Source: Porticoccus sp963925605 (GTDB lineage Bacteria > Pseudomonadota > Gammaproteobacteria > Pseudomonadales > Porticoccaceae). From it: DNA of 64,000 nt. Position numbers and translations under genes: made by a program. Positions 1 to 8,593 of the stretch are shown here, piece by piece (position 1 is the first letter of the stretch; the number at the start of each line of letters is the position of its first letter). The notes under the pieces are model-generated. The model was not told the DNA's origin. It did not search any database and was given only the letters and a program-made list of their open reading frames with translations. The DNA lies in assembly GCA_963925605.1 (NCBI GenBank), contig CAWURY010000006.1, positions 1-64,000 on the forward strand, written 5' to 3'.

Positions 1-2886
1 AACTGAATATCGGAGTCTGGCAATTAACTCATTCACCTTACCTCCTGGTAACTGTCCGCCCTCGCCAGGTTTTGCACCTTGGGCTATTTTAATCTGAATC
101 ACCTCAGCGCTTGATAAATAGTGAGGTGTTACCCCAAAACGGCCAGAAGCCACTTGCTTAATTTTCGATGCCTTAATTGTGCCATAACGAGCAGGATCTT
201 CGCCCCCTTCTCCTGAGTTAGATCGACCCCCTAAGCTATTCAAAGCCTGAGCCAAGCCTTCATGAGCCTCTGGCGATAATGCTCCTAAGGACATGCCTGC
301 CGAATCAAACCGTTTTAGTATTGTCTCAATCGGCTCCACATCAGACAAAGGGATCGGCTCGATATCGGCTTTAATCTTCAGGAGATCTCTTAGAGTTGCT
401 GCAGGGCGTTTATTCACTAAATCAGCATAATCATGCCATGCAGTATAGTCACCCTCTTGTACGGCACGGTGAAGAGTTGTTACAACGTCTGGATTAAATG
501 CATGGTACTCTTGGCCGTGGACATACTTTAGTAATCCGCCTGGATTGATTGATTTTCGTTCACTCCAAGCCTGATCGGCGAGCCTTTGTTGATCCTGCTG
601 CATATCATTAAAATCTGCACCCTTGATGCGACTTGGTGTCCCTAAAAAGCATATGTTAACTATTTCAGGAGAGAGCCCAATAATCTCATATAACTGAGCA
701 CCTCGATACGAAGCAACCGTAGAGATACCCATTTTGGATAGAATTTTCAGTAACCCTTTATTCATGCCTTGGCGGTAGTTTTTAAATGCCGCATCCATAT
801 CACAAAGTATTTCTCCTGTTGCTACCATATCAGAAAGGATATGGTAGCTTAAAAAAGGGTAGACCGCAGAAGCACCACAACCTATTAATGTTGCAATTTG
901 ATGAGAATCACGAGCAGATGCAGTGGATGCAATAATATTAGCATCGCAACGAAGCCCCAGTCTAATTAGATGATGATGAACTGCACCTACGGCCATCAAC
1001 ATCTGAATAGGCAGCTTATCTGGAAAAATATCAGAATCAGACAGAATACAACATCTAATGCCATCTCTTATGGCAGCAGAAACTTCCTCGCACAAATCTT
1101 GGATAGCCTGCTCTAAGTTGGATATTTTTGGGTCAAAATTAATACTAAATTTTTTAACACGATAGTCGTCTTGTGTGTTATTTTTTAACGCATAATATTT
1201 GCGTGGGGATAAAACTGGACTCGACAAATTAATGCGCTTTGCATGTTCAGGGGAGTCAAGGAAAATATTACCCTCAGGACCGAGTTGCGTCTTTAGAGAC
1301 ATAACGAGCGTTTCACGCAACGGATCAATGGGAGGATTAGTCACCTGCGCAAATTGCTGCCTAAAGTAGTCATAGAAGCTGCGATCTTTAACTGAAAGTA
1401 CAGCCATTGGCGTATCATCTCCCATAGAACCCACTGCTTCCTGACCCCCTTCTGCTAGTGGTCGCAAAATTTGCTCTCGCTCTTCCATGGAAACTAAGAA
1501 CATCTTCATTAAGTTACGAATTCTTTCCCTACTTAAGGCGCCCTCAACTTCTATGCTTTCATCATCCATAGAGGACATAATTTTGATAGTACTGTTGTTT
1601 AGCCACGTCTGATATGGATTGGCCGAGGCTATTTCTTTGTCGATCTCAACAGCATTCATAATAGTGCCTGTATGCGTATCAATCGAAAGTATGTCTCCTG
1701 GACCTAAACTCCCTTTAGCAACAACACTGCTAGAGCTATATTTATAAACACCAACTTCTGATGCAACAGTAATGATATCGTCATCCGTTAACACCCAGCG
1801 AGACGGCCTTAAGCCATTTCTATCCAGCGTACAAACAGCATAACGCCCATCAGTAATAACCAGTCCGGCAGGGCCATCCCATGGTTCCATGTGCATAGCT
1901 ATGTATTCAAAGTAAGCTCTTTCGCTCAACCCATAGTCTTGGTTGTTATCCCAGGCTGGTGGCACCAACATTCGCACGGCTTTATGGAGATCTATGCCTC
2001 CTGCAACCATCACCTCAAGCATATTATCTAGGCTAGAAGAATCTGATCCTGTTCGGTTTACAAGGGGCTTTACATCCTGCAAGTCGGGCAAGAGGGGGGT
2101 AACAAACTTAGGGGTCCTGGCTACAGACCAGTTCCTATTCCCATGGAGCGTGTTGATTTCTCCATTATGAGCCAGCATTCTAAATGGCTGAGCTAGTGGC
2201 CACTGGGGGCTGGTATTGGTAGAAAATCGTTGATGAAAAATACAGATGGCAGTTTCTAGGAGCGGGTTTGCCAAATCTGGGTAAAACATTGGCAAGTCAA
2301 CTGGCATCATTAGTCCTTTGTAGCTAATAACATTTTCTGCCAAGCTGGCAATATAAAAAGAACTATCTGATGCTAGCGCAATCTCAATTTTTCGCTTAGA
2401 AATAAACAATCGAGCATTAAATTTTTGCTTATCTAGGCCGCCTGTAGTAATGAATATTTGTTCAATTACTGGCAAGGTTTCTAATGCGATACGACCCAAA
2501 CAACCTTTGCTTGTAGGCACTTCACGCCAGCCGACCACTTCTAGCCCTTGGTCCAACAAGGCTGTTGCCATGATATTTTTAGCGCGGTTGCGCTGGCTGC
2601 TGTCCTGACTAAGCATCACTGAGCCAACCGCGTACAATTCAGGTAATTCGGCATCAAACAGCTTTTTAGCCGCATCTCGCATAAAAGCATCTGGCTTTTG
2701 AAGCAATAACCCGCAGCCATCACCAGTTTTGCCGTCAGAAGCAATACCGCCACGATGAGTCATACAAGTTAACGCTGCAATAGCAGTTTCTAGGACACGA
2801 TGGCTTACCCTCCCTTTTGTGTGGGCAATCAGTCCAAATCCACAATTATCTTTGAATTCATCTAAGCTATAGAGGCCTGTCGGCAT
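1..2886 (-). CDS. gltB: Glutamate synthase (NADPH) large subunit, N-terminal 962 residues; gene runs off the left edge
   Basis: Class II glutamine amidotransferase fused to an FMN/Fe-S glutamate synthase; with GltD it makes two glutamates from glutamine and 2-oxoglutarate in ammonium assimilation. Reading leftward from the ATG at 2886 gives MPTGLYSLDEFKDNCGFGLI, in which Cys15 should become the N-terminal nucleophile after propeptide removal. THRGG and DGKTGDGCG follow, as in the amidotransferase domain. Near the left edge QGAKPGEGGQLPGGKV marks the start of the FMN-binding synthase domain. The family is about 1,480 residues, so about one third lies outside the window. In Pseudomonas damX sits between aroB and gltB; here there is only a 179-bp gap with its own promoter. 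Identification is secure. Confidence 0.97.
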   Translation of the reverse strand, partial: MPTGLYSLDEFKDNCGFGLIAHTKGRVSHRVLETAIAALTCMTHRGGIASDGKTGDGCGLLLQKPDAFMRDAAKKLFDAELPELYAVGSVMLSQDSSQRNRAKNIMATALLDQGLEVVGWREVPTSKGCLGRIALETLPVIEQIFITTGGLDKQKFNARLFISKRKIEIALASDSSFYIASLAENVISYKGLMMPVDLPMFYPDLANPLLETAICIFHQRFSTNTSPQWPLAQPFRMLAHNGEINTLHGNRNWSVARTPKFVTPLLPDLQDVKPLVNRTGSDSSSLDNMLEVMVAGGIDLHKAVRMLVPPAWDNNQDYGLSERAYFEYIAMHMEPWDGPAGLVITDGRYAVCTLDRNGLRPSRWVLTDDDIITVASEVGVYKYSSSSVVAKGSLGPGDILSIDTHTGTIMNAVEIDKEIASANPYQTWLNNSTIKIMSSMDDESIEVEGALSRERIRNLMKMFLVSMEEREQILRPLAEGGQEAVGSMGDDTPMAVLSVKDRSFYDYFRQQFAQVTNPPIDPLRETLVMSLKTQLGPEGNIFLDSPEHAKRINLSSPVLSPRKYYALKNNTQDDYRVKKFSINFDPKISNLEQAIQDLCEEVSAAIRDGIRCCILSDSDIFPDKLPIQMLMAVGAVHHHLIRLGLRCDANIIASTASARDSHQIATLIGCGASAVYPFLSYHILSDMVATGEILCDMDAAFKNYRQGMNKGLLKILSKMGISTVASYRGAQLYEIIGLSPEIVNICFLGTPSRIKGADFNDMQQDQQRLADQAWSERKSINPGGLLKYVHGQEYHAFNPDVVTTLHRAVQEGDYTAWHDYADLVNKRPAATLRDLLKIKADIEPIPLSDVEPIETILKRFDSAGMSLGALSPEAHEGLAQALNSLGGRSNSGEGGEDPARYGTIKASKIKQVASGRFGVTPHYLSSAEVIQIKIAQGAKPGEGGQLPGGKVNELIARLRYSV

Positions 2887-2974
2887 AATAAATGGTGCTC
2901 TAAAGTAAAATATATTAAAAGGCCAGCCGCTTTAGAAAAAATAAAACTAAAACTGCTGGGACAAAAACGTAGTT

Positions 2975-3003
2975 ATTTTACACGTCCGCGACCCATGTAA
3001 CAA
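2975..3003 (-). promoter_or_regulatory. Sigma-70 type promoter for gltB
   Basis: On the minus strand a TTGTTA -35 (2998-3003) and a TAAAAT -10 (2975-2980) are separated by exactly 17 bp. The predicted transcript would start near 2968, leaving about 80 nt of leader before the gltB ATG. A GCGAC...GTCGC dyad (13-nt loop) overlaps the -35 region and could be an operator. Prediction from consensus only. Confidence 0.5.
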
Positions 3004-3065
3004 TTGTCGCGACGCTAATAAAGCTTATAACTTTAGGTGGTATAATTTATAGGCTGGCTTATCTT

Positions 3066-4139
3066 CTAAACAATCTTCATTAGAAGATCTGGGTCAATTT
3101 CAGAAGTTACTGTTGCGACTCCGATAGATCGAAGTAGCACAAAACGAAGACTCCCATCTAGAACTTTTTTATCAATTGACATGAGCTCCAAAAAAATTTT
3201 GGAGCTCATGTCTTTTGGTGCTACTGTAGGCAAACTGCAGCAAGCCAGAATTTCCCTTATCCGACGAACATCGGCTTTATCTATCCAGCCCAATAAGCTC
3301 GATAACTCTGCGGCCATAATCATTCCGATCGCCACTGCCTCACCATGCAGCCAGCCTTTATAAGACTGAAAGGTTTCAATAGCATGACCGAATGTGTGTC
3401 CTAAATTTAAAATTGCACGAACACCATTCTCGCGCTCATCTTTTTCAACAATCCTGGCTTTATTAACGCATGATTTCTCTATTGCAAAACATAGCGCATC
3501 AGGGTCTCGCACTAAAAGCTTATATATATTTTTTTCTATCCAGTTAAAAAAACCTGCATCTGCAATCAGCCCATACTTGATCACCTCCGCCAAGCCAGCT
3601 CGAAATTCTCTGTCTGGCAAAGTGCTTAATAAGGAAGTATCAATTATGACGCACTGAGGCTGATAGAATGCTCCTATCATATTTTTGCCTAGCTTGTGAT
3701 TAACTGCAGTTTTTCCACCTACAGATGAGTCTACCTGGGCAAGCAGTGTTGTTGGAATTTGGCAAAAATTTACACCCCTCTGATAACAAGCGGCAGCAAA
3801 CCCTGTCATATCACCAATAACGCCACCCCCAAGAGCGATTAGAGTGGCTGTTCGGTTATATTTTTTAGCGAGCAATACATCAAAAATTGTGTTGAGCACT
3901 TCTAGATTTTTGTGTGCCTCCCCATCCGGCAAGATCACTGTTTCTACACTATATGCAGACAGTGCATTCACAAGGGAGCTCAAGTAAAATGGAGCAATAG
4001 TCTCGTTGGTAATTACCAACACTTGCTCTCCATGAATATGTGATGCGAGTAACTCTGATGATTGCAGTAATCCATCACCTATAAAAATAGGGTAACTTCT
4101 ATCACCAAGTTCCACACAAAGCTTACTAAATTTTTCCAC
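3066..4139 (-). CDS. aroB: 3-dehydroquinate synthase
   Basis: Second step of the shikimate pathway: NAD-dependent conversion of DAHP to 3-dehydroquinate in the cytosol. The 357-residue length is typical. Visible family motifs are GGGVIGDMTGFAA and IPTTLLAQVDSSVGGKTAVNH (NAD and substrate binding), the zinc-ligand region LAEVIKYG, NLGHTFGHAIE and LHGEAVAIG, which supply the Glu/His/His ligands. It lies 47 bp downstream of aroK on the same strand, the usual aroK-aroB pair, and is probably co-transcribed with it. Confidence 0.97.
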   Translation of the reverse strand: MEKFSKLCVELGDRSYPIFIGDGLLQSSELLASHIHGEQVLVITNETIAPFYLSSLVNALSAYSVETVILPDGEAHKNLEVLNTIFDVLLAKKYNRTATLIALGGGVIGDMTGFAAACYQRGVNFCQIPTTLLAQVDSSVGGKTAVNHKLGKNMIGAFYQPQCVIIDTSLLSTLPDREFRAGLAEVIKYGLIADAGFFNWIEKNIYKLLVRDPDALCFAIEKSCVNKARIVEKDERENGVRAILNLGHTFGHAIETFQSYKGWLHGEAVAIGMIMAAELSSLLGWIDKADVRRIREILACCSLPTVAPKDMSSKIFLELMSIDKKVLDGSLRFVLLRSIGVATVTSEIDPDLLMKIV

Positions 4140-4186
4140 GATAAATCATTCTTTATATAATTACATTGAATTGGAAATGTACCACA

Positions 4187-4732
4187 TCAATCTGCAAATT
4201 GACGAACTTCATTGGCAATTTCATTCGCAACTAACCGAGGTGTGCGATTACTAGTAGCGAAAACTAGATCTGCTACTTCTTGGTAAAGTAATTCTCGATC
4301 CAATACTAGCTGCTCTAATACTTCGCGGGGATTACTAACACTCAATAAAGGCCTTCTGCGATCATGCGAAGTTCGCTCTAATAATTGCTCAATAGGGGCA
4401 CTAAGATACACAACATAGCCATTATTTTTTAAGGCATTGCGATTCTCTTCAAAGAGAATCGTTCCACCTCCTGTAGCAATAAGCATACCGGTCTCGGAGG
4501 CCAACTCAACAAGCACGCGAGATTCGCGCTTTCGAAATCCATCTTCGCCCTCCATATCGAAAATCCATGCTATATTCGCACCACATCTCTCTTCAATTTC
4601 ACAGTCAAGATCGACAAATTTAAGATTCAAAATTTCTGCCAAGATACGACCAATAGTACTTTTCCCGGAACCCATATGGCCGACAAGAAAAATGTTTTTA
4701 TATGCATTAATAAATTTAATAACACTTCTCAA
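4187..4732 (-). CDS. aroK: Shikimate kinase I
   Basis: Phosphorylates shikimate with ATP, feeding chorismate and aromatic amino acid synthesis. P-loop GHMGSGKST near residues 18-26, shikimate-binding DLDCEIEERCG, the GGG of IATGGGTIL, and an arginine-rich lid (TSHDRRRPLL). The 181 residues include about 10 more N-terminal residues than E. coli AroK. The only credible start is TTG at 4732, because an in-frame stop lies three codons upstream and the next ATG falls inside the P-loop. It is divergent from mrcA, as in many gammaproteobacteria. Confidence 0.95.
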   Translation of the reverse strand: MRSVIKFINAYKNIFLVGHMGSGKSTIGRILAEILNLKFVDLDCEIEERCGANIAWIFDMEGEDGFRKRESRVLVELASETGMLIATGGGTILFEENRNALKNNGYVVYLSAPIEQLLERTSHDRRRPLLSVSNPREVLEQLVLDRELLYQEVADLVFATSNRTPRLVANEIANEVRQFAD

Positions 4733-4843
4733 ATAGTTTTAAGCTCATGGAGTAATGCGCTATTTTTCTTAAAAAATACAGTCAAATAGCTATGTCGTAA
4801 TTTTTTTAGCTTTATACTATCCTTGTATTATAAAGCTGATCTT

Positions 4844-7288
4844 ATGATGAATAAAACCCATTACAAAATTATTAACAATGGATTTTGGTTTTTGCTTGCA
4901 ACATTTGGTGGCATGCTGATCATAACTGGCAGTCTATACCTGTACTTAAACCCCAAATTGCCTTCTGTTGAAAAACTTCGTCAAATAAATCTGCAGACGC
5001 CCTTAAGGATTTATTCAGAGGATTTGGAACTAATCGGTGAATTCGGCGAAAAACACCGTAATCCAATAGGCTTTCAAGATATACCCCTTTTTTACATACA
5101 GGCACTAATATCTGCAGAAGATGGCCAGTTTTATAGCCATTCTGGGGTCGACATTGGGGCTTTATTGCGCGCAACAGTAGAGCTTATCTCTTCTGGCGAT
5201 ATAAAAACTGGTGGCAGTACTATCACCATGCAAGTTGCCCGAAATTTCTTTCTAGCGAGAGAACAAACATTTACCCGAAAATTTAATGAAATTTTATTGG
5301 CATTCAGAATTGAAGCTACGTTATCTAAGAACGAAATATTAACTCTTTATGCCAATAAAATTTACCAAGGAAATAGGGCTTATGGTGTAAGTGCGGCAGC
5401 CCATGTTTACTATGGTCGACCTATTCAAACGCTGACTCTCTCTCAGCTAGCTATGCTTGCCGGGCTACCAAAAGCTCCTTCAGCCTATAATCCTATAGCC
5501 AATCCTAAGCGAGCCCTAATAAGACGCAACTGGATTCTCGATCGTATGCATGACTTGGATTATATTAATTTAGAAACCCTTATATTGGCAAAAAATGAGC
5601 CTATTACCGCAAGCTATCATGGGTACAAAGTGTCGGTAGATTCTCCCTATGTATCTGAAATGGTGCGAAAAAAAGTGTCTACTATGGTCGGGGAATCGGC
5701 CTATACAGACGGTTTTCGTGTTTACACAACTATTGATAGTCGTTTACAGAAAAGTGCACAAAAAGCTATTCGGAAAGGGGTAATTGCCTATGATAAGAGG
5801 CATGGGTATAGGGGGCCTGAATCCAACATCCATGACCCAGAGCTATGGAATAATATCCTGCAGTCAACACTCACTTACGGCGACCTAATTCCAGGTGTGG
5901 TAAAAGAAGTTCATGAGCAGCAGCTTAATGTGTTACTTGCAAACAAACATGAAATCTTGATTTCTTGGGAGCGCGGCCTAAAAAACCTACGCAAATACAA
6001 CAACCCTGATAGCCAGTCACGTTCAATCAAAACAGCAAACGAACTATTTGCAACTGGCGATCTAATAAGGGTAAGGCAAAACAACGATCACTGGGAGCTC
6101 GCTCAGCTACCAAAAGTCCAGGCAGCGATAGTAGCTCTAAACCCTCGAAATGGAGCAATTAAGGCTTTGGTTGGTGGATTTGATTTTCGACAAAATAATT
6201 TCAATAGAATCACTCAAGCAACGCGACAACCAGGTTCAAATTTTAAACCTTTTATCTATGCAATTGCCTTAGAGAACGGCTTTACTGCTGCAAGCATTAT
6301 AAATGATGCGCCGTTAGTTTTTGAAGACAAGCGCCTTAAAAACTCCTGGCGCCCAGAAAATGATGGCGGAACATTTTATGGGCCAACTCGTTTACGGAAG
6401 GCTTTGTACCTTTCAAGAAATTTAGTATCCATTCGGATTCTACAAAGTATTGGTATAGAAACCGCGATCTCAGGTTTAGGCCGATTTGGTTTTGATGGCT
6501 CTAAATTGCCCAGAAATCTCTCGTTGGCTCTTGGTAGTCATGCTACAACACCACTAAAAATTGCAGCAGGTTACGCCATTTTAGCCAACGAAGGGTATCA
6601 AATTGAGCCTTATTTAATAGATCGCATTGAGGATGCTGGAGGTAATTTAATTTATCAAGCAAACCCTTTGACTGCCTGCAATAACTGTAATGAAATTTTT
6701 CAAGAGTCATCGAAAAATCAAGTATATACTCATGAAAAAATCAGTCCTCACGTCTTGGTAGATATGGCCTTAGAACTTAAATTAACATCGGCACCAAGAG
6801 TGATTGATCCTCAGACAGTATATATTGTTGATTCCATGCTCAGAGATGTTATTAAAAAAGGCACGGGACGGCGCGCGAAAGTACTAAATCGTTCTGATAT
6901 TGCAGGAAAAACTGGTACAACCAATGGCCCAAAAGATGCATGGTTTTCTGGTTACAATCCAGATATTGTTGCTACCGCATGGCTGGGATTTGATGATAAC
7001 TTATTGCTTGGAAGGAATGAATATGGCGGGTCAGCCGCTCTGCCTATTTGGATAGATTTTATGCGAGATGCGTTAGCCGAAAAAATTGACAGCAGCAGGC
7101 GGCAACCAACAGGACTAATCACTATCAGAATTGACCCAGACACAGGACTTAGAGTTGGAACAGAACAAAAAAATGCGCTATTTGAAGTTTTCAAAAAGAA
7201 AAATATTCCGCCGCTGGCCGAGAAAAATACAAAAGCTAATACTTCAATAAAACATAAAAGCTCCCCGAGCCCAGAAGACCTATTTTAG
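4844..7288 (+). CDS. mrcA: Penicillin-binding protein 1A (bifunctional glycosyltransferase/transpeptidase)
   Basis: Inner-membrane enzyme that polymerises lipid II and cross-links peptidoglycan. One N-terminal membrane anchor (about residues 12-36) is followed by a GT51 domain with the catalytic glutamate in AEDGQFYSHSGVD (near residue 92) and GGSTITMQVARN. An OB-like insert follows, then the transpeptidase domain with SxxK in QPGSNFKPF (near 464), SxN as SRN, and KTG in GKTGTTNG (near 688). The length, 814 residues, is normal. I take the ATG at 4844. An in-frame TTG at 4823 would add seven residues, but it lies inside a likely -10 region. The position divergent from aroK is conserved in Pseudomonas (ponA). 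Confidence 0.96.
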   Translation: MMNKTHYKIINNGFWFLLATFGGMLIITGSLYLYLNPKLPSVEKLRQINLQTPLRIYSEDLELIGEFGEKHRNPIGFQDIPLFYIQALISAEDGQFYSHSGVDIGALLRATVELISSGDIKTGGSTITMQVARNFFLAREQTFTRKFNEILLAFRIEATLSKNEILTLYANKIYQGNRAYGVSAAAHVYYGRPIQTLTLSQLAMLAGLPKAPSAYNPIANPKRALIRRNWILDRMHDLDYINLETLILAKNEPITASYHGYKVSVDSPYVSEMVRKKVSTMVGESAYTDGFRVYTTIDSRLQKSAQKAIRKGVIAYDKRHGYRGPESNIHDPELWNNILQSTLTYGDLIPGVVKEVHEQQLNVLLANKHEILISWERGLKNLRKYNNPDSQSRSIKTANELFATGDLIRVRQNNDHWELAQLPKVQAAIVALNPRNGAIKALVGGFDFRQNNFNRITQATRQPGSNFKPFIYAIALENGFTAASIINDAPLVFEDKRLKNSWRPENDGGTFYGPTRLRKALYLSRNLVSIRILQSIGIETAISGLGRFGFDGSKLPRNLSLALGSHATTPLKIAAGYAILANEGYQIEPYLIDRIEDAGGNLIYQANPLTACNNCNEIFQESSKNQVYTHEKISPHVLVDMALELKLTSAPRVIDPQTVYIVDSMLRDVIKKGTGRRAKVLNRSDIAGKTGTTNGPKDAWFSGYNPDIVATAWLGFDDNLLLGRNEYGGSAALPIWIDFMRDALAEKIDSSRRQPTGLITIRIDPDTGLRVGTEQKNALFEVFKKKNIPPLAEKNTKANTSIKHKSSPSPEDLF

Positions 7289-7364
7289 CAACTCCATTGA
7301 GTTTTCTGCTCTCCAAAAAAATAGACTGTCATTCACTCACAAAAAATAATGCTGCCTAAAGAAT

Positions 7365-8024
7365 ATGCGAATTAACTGGAATAATATTGATACAGTCTTG
7401 CTTGATATGGATGGCACCCTGCTAGATCTGCATTTTGATAATTTTTTTTGGCTTAGCTATCTACCTAAACGTTATGCAGAGATTCATAATATTCCCTTTA
7501 AAGAAGCCAATGATCAAATACATAATCTATCTATCAAAACTATGGGTACACTGAATTGGTATTCTACGACATACTGGTCAAAAGAACTCGCTGTGGATAT
7601 CTGTCGGCTAAAAAAAGAAGTAAGTGGCCTGATAAAAATTAGGCCTTTTGTGCCAGAATTTCTTGAGCAACTAAGCCTGCACAAAAAAAAACGCGTGCTT
7701 GTTACGAATGCCCATCCTCAAAGCCTCGAGTTGAAAGTTTCTATTACCCAAATCAATAAGTCCCTAGACGCAATCTACACATCTCACCAATTTCATCACC
7801 CAAAAGAAAGCCAAAAATTTTGGCACGCACTTGCCTGTCAAGAAAAGCTTGACCCTGAAAAAATATTATTTATTGATGACTCTGTAAATATTTTACAGGC
7901 AGCAAGTCAGTACGGGATCAAGCAACTATTGGGAATAAAAAAACCTGACAGCAGCCAACATTCTGTCGTAATAGAGGGCTTTCCCTCTATTACCAATTTC
8001 AACGAGATACTCCCAATTGCTTAA
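7365..8024 (+). CDS. yrfG: HAD-family GMP/IMP nucleotidase (YrfG type)
   Basis: HAD phosphatase with catalytic motif DMDGTLLD (Asp14 nucleophile, Asp16 acid/base), motif II in VTNAHP and motif III/IV in FIDDSVNIL. Early residues LDLHFDNFFW are characteristic of YrfG-like enzymes, which dephosphorylate GMP and IMP. The 219-residue length fits. Its 3' end overlaps hslR by 8 nt, the same order as E. coli yrfG-hslR. In E. coli and Pseudomonas hslO follows hslR; it is missing here. Confidence 0.85.
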   Translation: MRINWNNIDTVLLDMDGTLLDLHFDNFFWLSYLPKRYAEIHNIPFKEANDQIHNLSIKTMGTLNWYSTTYWSKELAVDICRLKKEVSGLIKIRPFVPEFLEQLSLHKKKRVLVTNAHPQSLELKVSITQINKSLDAIYTSHQFHHPKESQKFWHALACQEKLDPEKILFIDDSVNILQAASQYGIKQLLGIKKPDSSQHSVVIEGFPSITNFNEILPIA

Positions 8025-8436
8025 AGCAAATAAAATAGAAAAAAAAGTTCGCCTAGATAAATGGCTATGGGCTGCACGTTTTTTTAAGACACGCGGTCTT
8101 GCAAAAGCAGCTGTCTTAGGAGGAAAGATACATATTGACGGGCAGCGCGCGAAGGCTAGCAAAGATCTGGCGCTGGGAATAATTCTTAGTATCAAACAAG
8201 GGATTGATGAAAAAATAGTGGTGGTAAAAAGCCTTTCCGCACAGAGAAGCAGTGCAACTAAAACGTTAGCCATGTATCGTGAAACACAAGAAAGTATCTC
8301 ATTAAGGACTAAAAATAGCGCTGAGAGAAAAGCATCCAATAACGGTGTATTGTTTGATGCTCAGCGACCAAACAAAAAACAACGCCGGCAGATACATAGA
8401 TTTAATGCAAACAATCAAAATGATGTAGATAATTAG
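8017..8436 (+). CDS. hslR: Ribosome-associated heat-shock protein Hsp15 (S4 domain)
   Basis: Binds stalled 50S subunits that carry nascent-chain tRNA and helps recycle them. An N-terminal S4 RNA-binding domain (VRLDKWLWAARFFKTRGLA, with GGKIHIDGQRAKASK) is followed by a basic tail ending RPNKKQRRQIHRF, as in Hsp15. At 139 residues it is of usual size. The start is TTG at 8017, overlapping the yrfG stop; no ATG is available before the S4 domain. Translational coupling to yrfG is likely. Confidence 0.9.
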   Translation: MLKANKIEKKVRLDKWLWAARFFKTRGLAKAAVLGGKIHIDGQRAKASKDLALGIILSIKQGIDEKIVVVKSLSAQRSSATKTLAMYRETQESISLRTKNSAERKASNNGVLFDAQRPNKKQRRQIHRFNANNQNDVDN

Positions 8437-8447
8437 GCAATGGTGAA

Positions 8448-8498
8448 GTTTTATGGGCTTATGTGGATGATTTTAAAGCATAAAACCATTTTTTTTTC
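8448..8498 (+). terminator. Rho-independent terminator after hslR
   Basis: An 8-bp perfect stem GTTTTATG/CATAAAAC (8448-8455 and 8479-8486) is followed almost at once by a run of nine T. A further outer pairing (GGTGAA with TTCACC) could extend the structure. It separates yrfG-hslR from pckA. Confidence 0.55.
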
Positions 8499-8535
8499 AA
8501 ATTCACCACCAATGCTCCACTAGTGAGTATTTTTC

Positions 8536-8544
8536 TGGCATAAT
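8536..8544 (+). promoter_or_regulatory. Extended -10 promoter upstream of pckA
   Basis: TGG-CATAAT at 8536-8544 is an extended -10 element (TGn plus a 5/6 match to TATAAT). No convincing -35 is present. Transcription would begin near 8551, about 43 nt before the pckA start. Confidence 0.4.
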
Positions 8545-8593
8545 TCTCATACTTTTTTACTTTACTTCACCTTGCAATCGCTTAAAAAGAAAC

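Noticed and set aside
1943..2170. 75-codon plus-strand ORF inside gltB
   Set aside because: It lies wholly in the antisense of the well-conserved glutamate synthase frame and resembles no family.
3039..3045. TATAAT preceded by TGG on the plus strand, downstream of aroB's stop
   Set aside because: It would only drive antisense RNA into aroB; no -35 and no gene in that direction. Probably chance in AT-rich spacer.
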